This document shows, piece after piece, positions 14,907 to 23,418 of a stretch of DNA of 45,586 nucleotides. The notes under the pieces are model-generated. The model ran no database searches, was not told the origin of the DNA, and saw nothing but the letters and a program-made list of their open reading frames with translations. The position numbers and the translations under genes were made by a program. Within the stretch, counting starts at the first letter, position 1. Every line of letters begins with the position of its first letter. The stretch is from a virus: IMG/VR virus record IMGVR_UViG_3300025141_000188, positions 1 to 45,586 of that record; one strand, 5' to 3'.

Positions 14907-15589
14907 TGACTACTGAGACAGATATTTGCAATATGGCTTTAACCCAGGTCGGGGCCGGTACGATTGATTCGTATAATGACGAGAACACCAAAGCTGCAAC
15001 TACCTGTCGTCTATGGTATCCAATAGCGCGCGACGAAGTACTAGAAGAATTCCCCTGGCGATTCGCCAAAACAACCAAAGCTCTAGCCCTCACGGACGAG
15101 GATCCCAAAGAGTGGTCGTATAGTTACACTTATCCAAACGACTGTTTAAAAGTTCATTATGTGATACCGACTTTTGATAACGAAGACCAGTTTAATGATT
15201 TGCGGTCTGAGTTTCGCGACTACACACTGAATGAAGTCGCTTATGAAGTTGGGTACGGCACAGATTCGTCGCCTAGGATTTTGTGCAATACAGAAGACGC
15301 TTTTATTGCTTACACTAAGCGCGTGACAAGTACGGCGCTATTTAACCCAATGTTTATAACCATGCTTTCCTGGAAGCTGGCTTCATATCTTGCCGAGCCT
15401 ATGGGCGGGGATAACAACCAAAGGCATAGGGCTTACGCTGAGGCTAAGTATCAACAGGAATCACAGAAGGCAATGGCCAAGGCTGCCAACGAGGCAAACA
15501 AAGGCGTCCAGCGCTTGCCTAACTCTCTAAAGGTTGCACACAGTCGATCAGCTCTAGATACGAGAGTCGGCTCTACATTCTGGAGGTGA
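14906..15589 (+). CDS. Tail tubular protein A-like head-tail adaptor
   Basis: 227 aa. The start TETDICNMALTQVGAG is typical of podovirus gp11-like adaptors, as are the aromatic segment EVLEEFPWRFAKTTKALAL (residues 45-63) and YPNDCLKVHYVIP. These proteins form the ring joining the portal to the tail nozzle. It overlaps the preceding gene by 1 base (TGATG) and lies directly before the large tail protein, the same order as T7 genes 11 and 12. Confidence 0.9.
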   Translation: MTTETDICNMALTQVGAGTIDSYNDENTKAATTCRLWYPIARDEVLEEFPWRFAKTTKALALTDEDPKEWSYSYTYPNDCLKVHYVIPTFDNEDQFNDLRSEFRDYTLNEVAYEVGYGTDSSPRILCNTEDAFIAYTKRVTSTALFNPMFITMLSWKLASYLAEPMGGDNNQRHRAYAEAKYQQESQKAMAKAANEANKGVQRLPNSLKVAHSRSALDTRVGSTFWR

Positions 15590-15595
15590 CACCCC

Positions 15596-18370
15596 ATGGC
15601 TCGCGACTTGCAGCCTTCCTTCACTGGCGGAGAGATCGCGCCATCACTTCACGGTCGGGTTGACATATCCCGCTATCAAAGCTCCCTAGCTGAATGCAAA
15701 AACTTCTTCGTCCGAGCTCATGGCGGCGTCGAGCGTCGAGCTGGCTATGAGTTTATTGCCAATATCGCCGAGGGTGAGACTTACGCCGTAAGGGCTATAC
15801 CGTTCATTTTCGGCTCGTCCCAGGCTTATGTGCTGCTCCTTACTGCTGGATATATCTATTTCGTGACTGACGGCGGTCTTGTCCTATCTAGCGCGAACAG
15901 CATAACCGGGATAACCCAAGACAACCCCTGCGTTGTCACGTCGAACTCGCACGGCTACAGCAACGGAGATGAAATATATCTCTCCGGGATTGTCGGGATG
16001 ACGGAGCTAAACAACCGTTATTTCAAGGTTTCGAACTCCACGGCAAGTACGTTTGAGCTTGAAGACATGTATGGAAATACAGTTGATTCTAGTTCTTTCA
16101 CTGCATACGTCTCTGACGGGGATGTCGCCGAAGTCTACAAAGTAGCTACGCCATACAATGAAAGCATTCTGTGGGATATTCGATTCACCCAAAGCGCCGA
16201 CGTTATGACGTTCACCAACGAGCTTTACGACCCGTATGAGCTTGTAAGGGTCGGAAATAATAACTGGACAATGACAGCTATATCCTTCGCAACGACCGCC
16301 ACAACGCCAACAGGGCTGCAGGTGAACCAGATAGGGGAGCCGTCCGGCTCTACCGGCAAGCATTACCGCTATGTGGTCACGTCGGTTGATGAGTCAGGCA
16401 GTGAGTCAGTCCAGTCTGATATCGTTAGCACTGGGTCGCTAGAGGCTGCTGTTGCTGTTTCCGGGGCTACGCAAGCGAATCCTTGCGTTGTAACTACAGC
16501 AGCACCTCACGGGTACAATAGCGGCGATACGGTATTTTTGGATGGCCTTGGGGGCATGACAGAGTTAAACGGTAGATTCTTCCGTATTAGTACAGCGGCC
16601 CCTGGAAACTTCACGCTGGTAGGCGTTGATTCAACATCGTATACAGCATACACGTCTGGCGGTACATCTCAGCGGGAAAAGGCACCTATTGATGCTTTAT
16701 CTGACACGTATGGTAACCAGATATCATGGGTTGATGTACCGGATACCCAGTACTACAACATTTACAAAGAGTCGTCATATAACGCAAACATCTTCGGCTG
16801 GATAGGTGAAACCCTCGGGGGTGACACACTGTTCTCGGATTACAACTTCGGCCCTGATATGTCGATAACGCCTCCGATTAACTATGACCCATTTGACGGT
16901 GTGGGCAACCGTCCTGAGTGTGTTACGTATCACCAACAGCGCTTGATGTTCGGGCGCACGCAGAATGCACCGCAGACTGTATGGGGAACAAAGACAGGCG
17001 ATTACAAGAACATGGATTTTTCCCGCCCGTCTCGAGATGATGACTCGCTTGAGTTTACGATCGCAGCTCAGCAGGTGAATGATATCCAGCACCTTGTTTC
17101 TCTGGATGATCTGATTGTTTTCACCACGGGCGGGGAATGGCGCGTACAGGCTGACGCTGACGGCGTGCTTACTCCAAGCAATATAAATCCTAGGAAGCAA
17201 TCTTCGAGAGGTTCGTCTAATGCTAGGCCTATAGAGATTGGCAGCTCCGTCCTGTACGTCCAGGAGCGAGGAAGTAGGGTTAGAGACCTTCAGTATCGGT
17301 TTGAAGACGACAAGTATACAGGCGACGATATTTCGATATTTGCCAGCCACCTGTTTGATGGTTACACGATAATCGATTGGACTTACGCCCAAGAGCCATA
17401 CAGTATGGTCTGGGCAGTTCGTAGCGACGGCAAACTGCTGTCACTGTCATATCTAAGAGAGCACCAAGTATACGGCTGGTCGCAGCATGATACCGACGGA
17501 TTTGTTGAGTCTGTTTGCTCCATCCCTGAGGGTGACGAGAATGTTGTCTATATTGTTGTTCGAAGGACTATAAGCGGCACGGACTACAGGTTTGTAGAGA
17601 GAATGAGCACGCTTTCATTTGAGACGGTTGACGATTCGTTCTTTATCGATAGCGGACTGACCTATGAGGGACCAACTCATACGATAACAGGTGCAACTCA
17701 GGCAAACCCTGTAGTAATAACAGCTACGGCTCACGGTCTGGAGACTGATGACATTATTTGGATTCGTGGCGTTGAAGGTATGACCGAGCTAAATGACGTT
17801 CAGTACAGTGTTGTGAAGATAGATGCTAATAGTTATTCTCTTCGAGATACGCTAAACCAGGCTATCGACGGGACTGCATACGCCGCATACACGTCAGGAG
17901 GCACGGGATATTATTGCACTAATACGATAACCAACTTGCATCACCTTGAAGGAGAGACTGTAACAGCTCTCATAGACGGCAATGCTGAGTCTGGTATTTC
18001 GGTTACAAATGGTTCTGCAACTATGAGTGTTGCCGGCAACAAGGTAAGCATAGGCCTTCCCTACTCTTCTCAGATTCAGACGTTACCTATATTGCTGGAT
18101 GGCAGCATGCAGTCGCGCAAGAAGAACGTTAAACGGGTTCACATGCGAGTCCTTAATACTCGAGGTCTTGCTGCTGGGGCTACACTTAACCAGATGGAAG
18201 ACATCAAAGAGCGAACGCCTGACTACAATTACGGAAGTATCCCGCTTCAGACTGATGTGCAGAGAGTGGAGATAACCGGAACATGGGATAACTCTGGCCA
18301 AATATATGTGCAGCAAAACTATCCACTTCCGGCTACAATATTGCAGATAATCCCAGAGGTGACTACTTGA
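15596..18370 (+). CDS. Tail tubular protein B-like nozzle protein with three inserted beta repeats
   Basis: 924 aa, longer than T7 gp12 (about 800). The N-terminus (LQPSFTGGEIAPSLHGRVD, then RYQSSLAECKNFFVRAHGG, then RRAGYEF) is the hallmark of podovirus tail nozzle proteins. Three ~70-residue repeats interrupt it at residues about 103-175, 288-356 and 697-770. Each runs (I/V)(T/S)G(A/I)TQ-x-NP-VV to YTSGGT, a pattern often annotated in phages as an E1 FCCH-like domain. A fourth copy lies in the 23418 protein. The nozzle body carries DNA out of the portal; the repeats probably decorate the tail surface and may bind receptor or fibres (inference). AGGTGA upstream of the ATG. Confidence 0.92.
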   Translation: MARDLQPSFTGGEIAPSLHGRVDISRYQSSLAECKNFFVRAHGGVERRAGYEFIANIAEGETYAVRAIPFIFGSSQAYVLLLTAGYIYFVTDGGLVLSSANSITGITQDNPCVVTSNSHGYSNGDEIYLSGIVGMTELNNRYFKVSNSTASTFELEDMYGNTVDSSSFTAYVSDGDVAEVYKVATPYNESILWDIRFTQSADVMTFTNELYDPYELVRVGNNNWTMTAISFATTATTPTGLQVNQIGEPSGSTGKHYRYVVTSVDESGSESVQSDIVSTGSLEAAVAVSGATQANPCVVTTAAPHGYNSGDTVFLDGLGGMTELNGRFFRISTAAPGNFTLVGVDSTSYTAYTSGGTSQREKAPIDALSDTYGNQISWVDVPDTQYYNIYKESSYNANIFGWIGETLGGDTLFSDYNFGPDMSITPPINYDPFDGVGNRPECVTYHQQRLMFGRTQNAPQTVWGTKTGDYKNMDFSRPSRDDDSLEFTIAAQQVNDIQHLVSLDDLIVFTTGGEWRVQADADGVLTPSNINPRKQSSRGSSNARPIEIGSSVLYVQERGSRVRDLQYRFEDDKYTGDDISIFASHLFDGYTIIDWTYAQEPYSMVWAVRSDGKLLSLSYLREHQVYGWSQHDTDGFVESVCSIPEGDENVVYIVVRRTISGTDYRFVERMSTLSFETVDDSFFIDSGLTYEGPTHTITGATQANPVVITATAHGLETDDIIWIRGVEGMTELNDVQYSVVKIDANSYSLRDTLNQAIDGTAYAAYTSGGTGYYCTNTITNLHHLEGETVTALIDGNAESGISVTNGSATMSVAGNKVSIGLPYSSQIQTLPILLDGSMQSRKKNVKRVHMRVLNTRGLAAGATLNQMEDIKERTPDYNYGSIPLQTDVQRVEITGTWDNSGQIYVQQNYPLPATILQIIPEVTT
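15902..16120 (+). repeat. Beta-repeat domain (E1 FCCH-like), copy 1
   Basis: Codes residues about 103-175 of the nozzle protein, from ITGITQDNPCVV to AYVSDGD. It is the most diverged copy: it ends VSDG instead of TSGG and has GIVGMTELNNRYF in the middle. Confidence 0.8.
16457..16663 (+). repeat. Beta-repeat domain (E1 FCCH-like), copy 2
   Basis: Codes residues about 288-356, from VSGATQANPCVV through GLGGMTELNGRFF to YTAYTSGGT. It shares ATQANPCVV with copy 1 and YTSGGT with copies 3 and 4. Confidence 0.85.
17684..17905 (+). repeat. Beta-repeat domain (E1 FCCH-like), copy 3
   Basis: Codes residues about 697-770, from ITGATQANPVVI through GVEGMTELNDVQY to YAAYTSGGTG. Bases 17883-17904 are identical over 22 bases to 24376-24397 in copy 4, which suggests recent duplication or gene conversion. 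Confidence 0.85.
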
Positions 18371-18834
18371 CGAAAATTGATGTTGTAGCAGCTGAGAGAT
18401 CGCATATTAATCATATTGCTGAAAATATGAGGGATGCAGATGTCGCCGAAGTTGCCGCAATGTCAGGATTGTCGCCTTTTGACGCGCTTGACGGAGGCTT
18501 AAAAGTCTCAACTTTATGTTGGACGGCGTTGGTTGATGATAAACCTTGCCTTATGTTTGGCGTTTGTCCTGCGCCTGGATCGATAATAGCTCCAGTAGGC
18601 ATCCCTTGGCTTTTGGGCACTCCAGATATTAAAAAGATGCGCCGCAAATTCATAGTTGAATGCAGGGATTATACCAATATAATGCTTAGGCATTATCCAA
18701 GTTTAAGAAACTTCGTCGATGTAAGAAACAAAACTAGCATTCGCTGGCTTAAATGGCTTGGCTTTGAGCTTGGCCCAGAGATAGAGGCTGGTATTAACGG
18801 CGAGCTTTTCCATCCATTTTATATGAGGGGCTGA
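18367..18834 (+). CDS. Gp13-like internal virion/assembly protein (GNAT-like fold)
   Basis: 155 aa. I recognise the T7 gp13-like phage family, with a GNAT-like layout: N-terminal helix HINHIAENMRDADVAEVAA, then LMFGVCP in a beta strand, and a C-terminal SIRWLKWLGFELG resembling the acetyltransferase end. Acetyltransferase activity is not established for these proteins; in T7, gp13 aids virion maturation. The start is TTG 18367, supported by AGAGGTGA and an overlap with the nozzle stop. An ATG in good context is absent. Confidence 0.8.
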   Translation: MTKIDVVAAERSHINHIAENMRDADVAEVAAMSGLSPFDALDGGLKVSTLCWTALVDDKPCLMFGVCPAPGSIIAPVGIPWLLGTPDIKKMRRKFIVECRDYTNIMLRHYPSLRNFVDVRNKTSIRWLKWLGFELGPEIEAGINGELFHPFYMRG

Positions 18835-18836
18835 TT

Positions 18837-19337
18837 ATGTGTGATCCGGTGAGCGCATCGGTCGCGGTTATGGGTGGTTCTACCGCGTTCAATGTTTACT
18901 CAGGCGTACAAGAGTCAAGATACCAAGCCAAAGTTGCCCGAAATAATGCAGCTATCAACAGGAATCTTGCAGCTGATGCGCTTGAGAGAGGCGCTATTGC
19001 TGAGAATATCCAGCGAGAGCGCACTCAACAGCTTAAGAGTCGTCAGCGGGCAAAGTTCGGTGCTTCAGGCGTCGATATATCTTCAGGTTCTGCAGCTAGG
19101 ACAATCGCAGACACGGCTATGATAGGTGAGCTTGATGCTTTGACTATTCGCAGTAATGCGCAGCGCGAGGCTTTTGGGTTAGAAGTGGGAGCCCAAAATC
19201 TGATTGAGCAATCAAGGCTAACCCGTAGGCGTGGAGCCTCCCAAGCTATAGGGAGTATTCTGGGAGGCGCTAGTCAAGTAGCAGGCCTTTATGCCGCAGG
19301 AGGTGGTCAAGGCGGCCAAGGGGGTGCTCGTGCCTAA
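18837..19337 (+). CDS. Internal virion protein (gp14-like)
   Basis: 166 aa. The N-terminus MCDPVSASVAVMGG is small-residue rich. A helical middle (NNAAINRNLAADALERGA, then QRAKFGASGVDISSGSA) and a Gly-rich C-terminus (GGASQVAGLYAAGGGQGG) follow. This is the usual pattern of podovirus internal virion protein B, which enters the cell first and helps build the ejection channel in the outer membrane. It lies directly between the gp13-like and the two large ejection-type genes, in the canonical order. Confidence 0.85.
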   Translation: MCDPVSASVAVMGGSTAFNVYSGVQESRYQAKVARNNAAINRNLAADALERGAIAENIQRERTQQLKSRQRAKFGASGVDISSGSAARTIADTAMIGELDALTIRSNAQREAFGLEVGAQNLIEQSRLTRRRGASQAIGSILGGASQVAGLYAAGGGQGGQGGARA

Positions 19338-21060
19338 GGTTGAGACGCTAAGAACGCCGCAAGTTGCAGTAAGCGCTGCGGCCAATGTTCAGCAGAGCTT
19401 TGATACTCGCGGGGCTTTTGGTGAGGATATCGCCAGAGCCGGTCAGCAGATAGGCGGACAGATAGCAAACTATGCTCTCGAGCAGAAAGCCAAAGACGAC
19501 GCTGCAGCGGTAAAGAATGCGATAAGCGAATACCGCAAGAGCATTAATAATCGCACGTATCTTGATGAAGACAGTTATTACAATCGCCAGGGTAAGGACG
19601 CTTATGATTCATACGAGCCTATGGCTTCTGAACTTGATGATATACGCAAGCTTATTGGTGAAAAGTTAGCGCCAGGCAGGCAGCAAGAATCGTTTAGTGA
19701 GATGTCGCAAGGCTTCCTTGACCGGGAACTGGATAGCATGTCTCGGCACGCCTCTAAGGGTCGCATGCAGTGGCAGAATGAATCCGACTCAGAAGCTGTA
19801 AATCAGGCTGTCGAGGACGGCTCTCTACGCTACACGAACAACTCTACCGAAGTTGAGCAGGTCAAAGCCCTGACTAAAAACCTGGCGGCAAGAAATGGTT
19901 GGTCTCCAGAGAGGACAGAAAACGAAACATTATCTAAGCTTTCAACGATGCATAAGCAGGCCATCGATAACATGATGACCTCCGAGCCACTTGCTGCGGA
20001 AAAATACTTCGATGATCACAAAGACCAAATCCTACCATCCATGCATGACGACATCAAAAGGCAGATCAAAAATGCAGATGACGGCATGCTGGCTCAAAGT
20101 ACTGCTGATGCTGCTCTTGCTTTTGACAGCCTTACTAGCGCCCGCGACTTTGTAAAAGAGTCCATCACGGACAACCCAAAGGCTAGACAGAAAGCTCTGT
20201 CTATGGTTGAGCATGAATTCAGAGTGCTTGACCATGCTAAGCGAACCGAGCAGGCCGAGATTGTTGATACTGTAGGAAAACACCGCTTGGATGGTGGGTC
20301 TGTTCAGAGATGGGCGATCAACAACCCTTCTGAGTGGGATAAGCTTGACTTTAAGCAGCAGGAGTCGCTACTTAAAACGGGTAAGGTTGAGACCGACTGG
20401 GAAGTCTACTCTGAATTGGAAGACAAGATTGAAGCTGGAGATATTGAACGTGAGGCAGATATAAGATCGTTCGGCTCCCAGATATCACCGGTTCACCTCA
20501 ATACTCTGGCTCGCGAGTTTAAGAAGCGCAAGCAGATATCTAATGCACAGCTTAGGCGCTTATATTCGGATTATGGCGGCAAGGTTGGCACTCCTTCAAA
20601 GCCGTTGAAAGGCGAAAAGGCTGACCAATGGAATGCGTTCAAAGATTACATAACCAATAACCTAGAAGAAACCGCTAGGCCTGAAGATCTTGATAAGTGG
20701 GCTTCGCGATGGTTTACATCGGGCGAGGCTCGAGGCTCTAAGTGGTATCACGTCTTTGGCGATACTGACGACACTCTAGGCGAGGCTATAACGGCTGGGC
20801 GAGCGGATAACTTCGTCATAGACCTACCGGAAGATGTTGATCCAGAAGAGATGCGATCAATGTTCGCGACTCTTGGCGTAGAGGGTGATGTTAATGATAG
20901 TTATTGGAAGCTGTACGTCCCTGCTGCTGATTGGCTGGAAGCGCACAAAATGCAAGTGAATAATGCACATGTTGGCGCGGTAATATTCCTTAGAAACCAA
21001 GGCCTTAAGGTAAACGCTGACAATATTGATTACGTTATCCAAAGCTCGAGGACCGACTAG
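19330..21060 (+). CDS. Internal virion (ejection) protein, gp15-like
   Basis: About 576 aa, almost entirely alpha-helical and charged, with Ala/Gln-rich early helices (GEDIARAGQQIGGQIANYAL). Size and position match the gp15-like ejection protein. I chose GTG 19330, which overlaps the previous stop and has AAGGGGG about 6 bases upstream. ATG 19291 in the same frame is possible but has no comparable ribosome site. During infection such proteins leave the capsid and form the periplasmic DNA conduit. Confidence 0.8.
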   Translation: MPKVETLRTPQVAVSAAANVQQSFDTRGAFGEDIARAGQQIGGQIANYALEQKAKDDAAAVKNAISEYRKSINNRTYLDEDSYYNRQGKDAYDSYEPMASELDDIRKLIGEKLAPGRQQESFSEMSQGFLDRELDSMSRHASKGRMQWQNESDSEAVNQAVEDGSLRYTNNSTEVEQVKALTKNLAARNGWSPERTENETLSKLSTMHKQAIDNMMTSEPLAAEKYFDDHKDQILPSMHDDIKRQIKNADDGMLAQSTADAALAFDSLTSARDFVKESITDNPKARQKALSMVEHEFRVLDHAKRTEQAEIVDTVGKHRLDGGSVQRWAINNPSEWDKLDFKQQESLLKTGKVETDWEVYSELEDKIEAGDIEREADIRSFGSQISPVHLNTLAREFKKRKQISNAQLRRLYSDYGGKVGTPSKPLKGEKADQWNAFKDYITNNLEETARPEDLDKWASRWFTSGEARGSKWYHVFGDTDDTLGEAITAGRADNFVIDLPEDVDPEEMRSMFATLGVEGDVNDSYWKLYVPAADWLEAHKMQVNNAHVGAVIFLRNQGLKVNADNIDYVIQSSRTD

Positions 21061-23180
21061 TGCCGACAGTAAATGTTGATTATTCTAAGGTTGATATATC
21101 TAAACTCGAGAAAGATCAGTCACCTAGAGAGAGTAAGCTTAGAGAGTCGTGGAGTACCACAAAAGACACACCAGCCCCTCAGGCTGCGCACATCTCAAAG
21201 CTTGCTAGTGATACCGCCAATCCTGTCAGTCTCGTCAAAACTGAGACCAAGAAGATTGAGAACGACAAGCGATTTCAGGATATAGATAAGGCCCTGTCGA
21301 ACGCTCCAAAAACTCAGCAGTGGTTTTCTAACCCGGAGAATATGGCTCAGGCTAAAGATGATGCGGAGCGGCTTGGATGGTTTGAGGGCATATTTAAAAA
21401 CCTTGGCAAGTCAATGGGCGAGTCCCTAAAGCAGTCGACCACAGGCGTCGCTATGGGAAGCCTTGATGCTACTGCTGATTCGATCGACGACTTCGTTCCT
21501 ATGGGGGCTCTACCGATGCAGGCTATGCCGGCTAGCATGGCTCCGATAATGTCGCTTGAGTTAACCTCTAATATTGGTGTTGAGTCTGACGAAGATCTCG
21601 CAGAGGCTAAAGACGAGGCCAAGACACAGCTAGTCATGGACTACATGCAGAGCGAAGAAGCCATTAAACAGATGACGCCGCAGGATTTAAGCATCGTGCA
21701 GAAGGGTATTCGAGGCGGGTTCCAATCATTGGTTATGCAGGCTCCAGGTTTTGCAGCTTCGCTACTGACTAAAAGCCCAGGGCCTATGCTGTCAATGATG
21801 ACCAGCCAGGTCGGCTCAGAGTCGTACGCAAAAGCTCGTGCTGCGGGAAAATCTGTTGATCAGGCGATATTGTTCTCGGGCACCCAGGCGGCAATAGAAT
21901 TTGCAACCGAGAAAATCCCGGCGACCGCCATGGTTAAGATGATGGGGCCTGGGTGGAAGAAAGAGCTGTCTAGGTTTGCTGCCGGAGAGATCCTTGGCGA
22001 GCAGGTTGCAACTATAGCTCAAAGCATTAATGAATATGCTCACGGCCTTGATGATGAGATGGCAAAAGCCAAGACCCTCGAAGATGTCGCCAGAATCCAA
22101 GCGGAGCGCCAAGCGGTAACGCTGATAAGCACGATTGTAAGCGGTGGAACTCAGGCGGGCGTTGTGTCAGGTATAGGCGCTATAGCAGAGAAGCGCGCAG
22201 CATCTGAAACCGATCAGGCAAGGCTTGATGAGATAGCTGAGAATGCCGGCAAGGTTTCCCTTAAGTCGATGAACCCTGAAGCTATGCGCGACGTTATCCG
22301 TCAGCAATCTGATGGGCAAGTGGTGTACCTTGATCCTATCGCTGCGACTGAGTATTTCCAGGGCGACAACGTAACCGAGGAGGATTTGCAAAAAGACTCA
22401 GTTAAGTTAATCGTCGACGATATCCCGAAGGCCTTGGATGAAGGTAGGGACATCGAAATACCTATGAGTGCCTATACGACGGATATAGCTGGCACTAGCA
22501 TGGATGATTCACTTCGCTCTAGTATGCGAATAAATCCAACAATACCGACACCTGACGATATCAATAATCATAACTTAGAGCAGGAGTTTCAGGACGCCCT
22601 CAACGAAAGTGAAGAGGTAAGGTCGTCAGAGCAAGAAGTTTTTGATGATGTTAAGCAGCAGCTGACAGAAGTTGGCTTTAGGCCTGAAATAGCTGATCAA
22701 AATGCATTCGTTATTGAGGCGTTTTTTAGAACCCAGTCTCAGCGCGTAGGAGTCACCCCCAAAGAATTATACGATAATTACGGCCTACAAATACAAAATG
22801 AGACCCAAGAAATTATCAAAGGTGGGAACGTCTTTTCGCAGCTTGAAAGTCAGATAGAGTCTGCTCGAGAAGGGCAAGATAATGAAATGTCTACCATTTT
22901 GGAAAATGCCGGGATAGATATCGCCCAGGCAAACGAGGATATCATCTCGCAGCTTGGCGACACAAGTGGGAACGAAATATTTTTTAGACGTCAAGAGCCT
23001 GAAGAGGTTACAATAAGTGATCCGTTAGAGGGTGGAGATCAGAGCTGGCGAGACACTGATGTGCAAGCTACCCTAGAGGATGGCACAACCGAGACAGTAA
23101 AGGCGGGCGTAGCATTTGACGCCATAAACGCGCGAAAGAAAAGCGCGCAGCAAATTCTGGATTGTATCCGTGCGTCTTAA
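21060..23180 (+). CDS. Large internal virion protein 1
   Basis: 706 aa, GTG start overlapping the previous stop (TAGTG). Mostly helical. A hydrophobic, small-residue-rich stretch near residues 215-255 (GFQSLVMQAPGFAASLL, then PGPMLSMMTSQVG) and another near 350-375 could insert into membrane. The C-terminus (VKAGVAFDAINARKKSAQQI) has the typical end of phage polyvalent ejection proteins, so it looks complete. It would be ejected with the genome. A second, larger ejection-type protein lies 5.4 kb away at 28591, separated by adhesin-like genes, which is unusual. Confidence 0.78.
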   Translation: MPTVNVDYSKVDISKLEKDQSPRESKLRESWSTTKDTPAPQAAHISKLASDTANPVSLVKTETKKIENDKRFQDIDKALSNAPKTQQWFSNPENMAQAKDDAERLGWFEGIFKNLGKSMGESLKQSTTGVAMGSLDATADSIDDFVPMGALPMQAMPASMAPIMSLELTSNIGVESDEDLAEAKDEAKTQLVMDYMQSEEAIKQMTPQDLSIVQKGIRGGFQSLVMQAPGFAASLLTKSPGPMLSMMTSQVGSESYAKARAAGKSVDQAILFSGTQAAIEFATEKIPATAMVKMMGPGWKKELSRFAAGEILGEQVATIAQSINEYAHGLDDEMAKAKTLEDVARIQAERQAVTLISTIVSGGTQAGVVSGIGAIAEKRAASETDQARLDEIAENAGKVSLKSMNPEAMRDVIRQQSDGQVVYLDPIAATEYFQGDNVTEEDLQKDSVKLIVDDIPKALDEGRDIEIPMSAYTTDIAGTSMDDSLRSSMRINPTIPTPDDINNHNLEQEFQDALNESEEVRSSEQEVFDDVKQQLTEVGFRPEIADQNAFVIEAFFRTQSQRVGVTPKELYDNYGLQIQNETQEIIKGGNVFSQLESQIESAREGQDNEMSTILENAGIDIAQANEDIISQLGDTSGNEIFFRRQEPEEVTISDPLEGGDQSWRDTDVQATLEDGTTETVKAGVAFDAINARKKSAQQILDCIRAS

Positions 23181-23418
23181 AAAGAGCGATATTAAACAAA
23201 AGCCTGACCCACTCGAGGAAAGGCTGCTAAGCGAAGTTAAGAAGGTCGTCGACAATCAAGAGAAGATGGCTAAAAAACTCGCTCGTCCCGTAGTCGTAAA
23301 GTCCAGCCCGCCAGCCCCGGCACCAGAAACCAAGCCCGCCCCGACTTATGTTTTCAATGTAGAGCGCGACCGATCCGGTAGAATCAAACAAGTAATTGCA
23401 TCCCCGCAGGAAAACTAA
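23170..23418 (+). CDS. Small charged protein, 82 aa
   Basis: GTG start inside the end of the preceding gene. A Lys/Glu-rich helix (residues 12-42) is followed by a Pro/Ala-rich linker (SSPPAPAPETKPAP) and a short beta-like end, FNVERDRSGRIKQVIASP. Proteins with this FxVxRDxxGRI ending occur next to podovirus ejection-protein genes. The role is unknown. It overlaps the next gene by one base (TAATG). Confidence 0.75.
   Translation: MRLKKSDIKQKPDPLEERLLSEVKKVVDNQEKMAKKLARPVVVKSSPPAPAPETKPAPTYVFNVERDRSGRIKQVIASPQEN

Noticed and set aside
16775-17392. 205-codon minus-strand frame inside the tail nozzle gene
   Set aside because: Shadow of a well-supported gene; no ribosome site or family resemblance.
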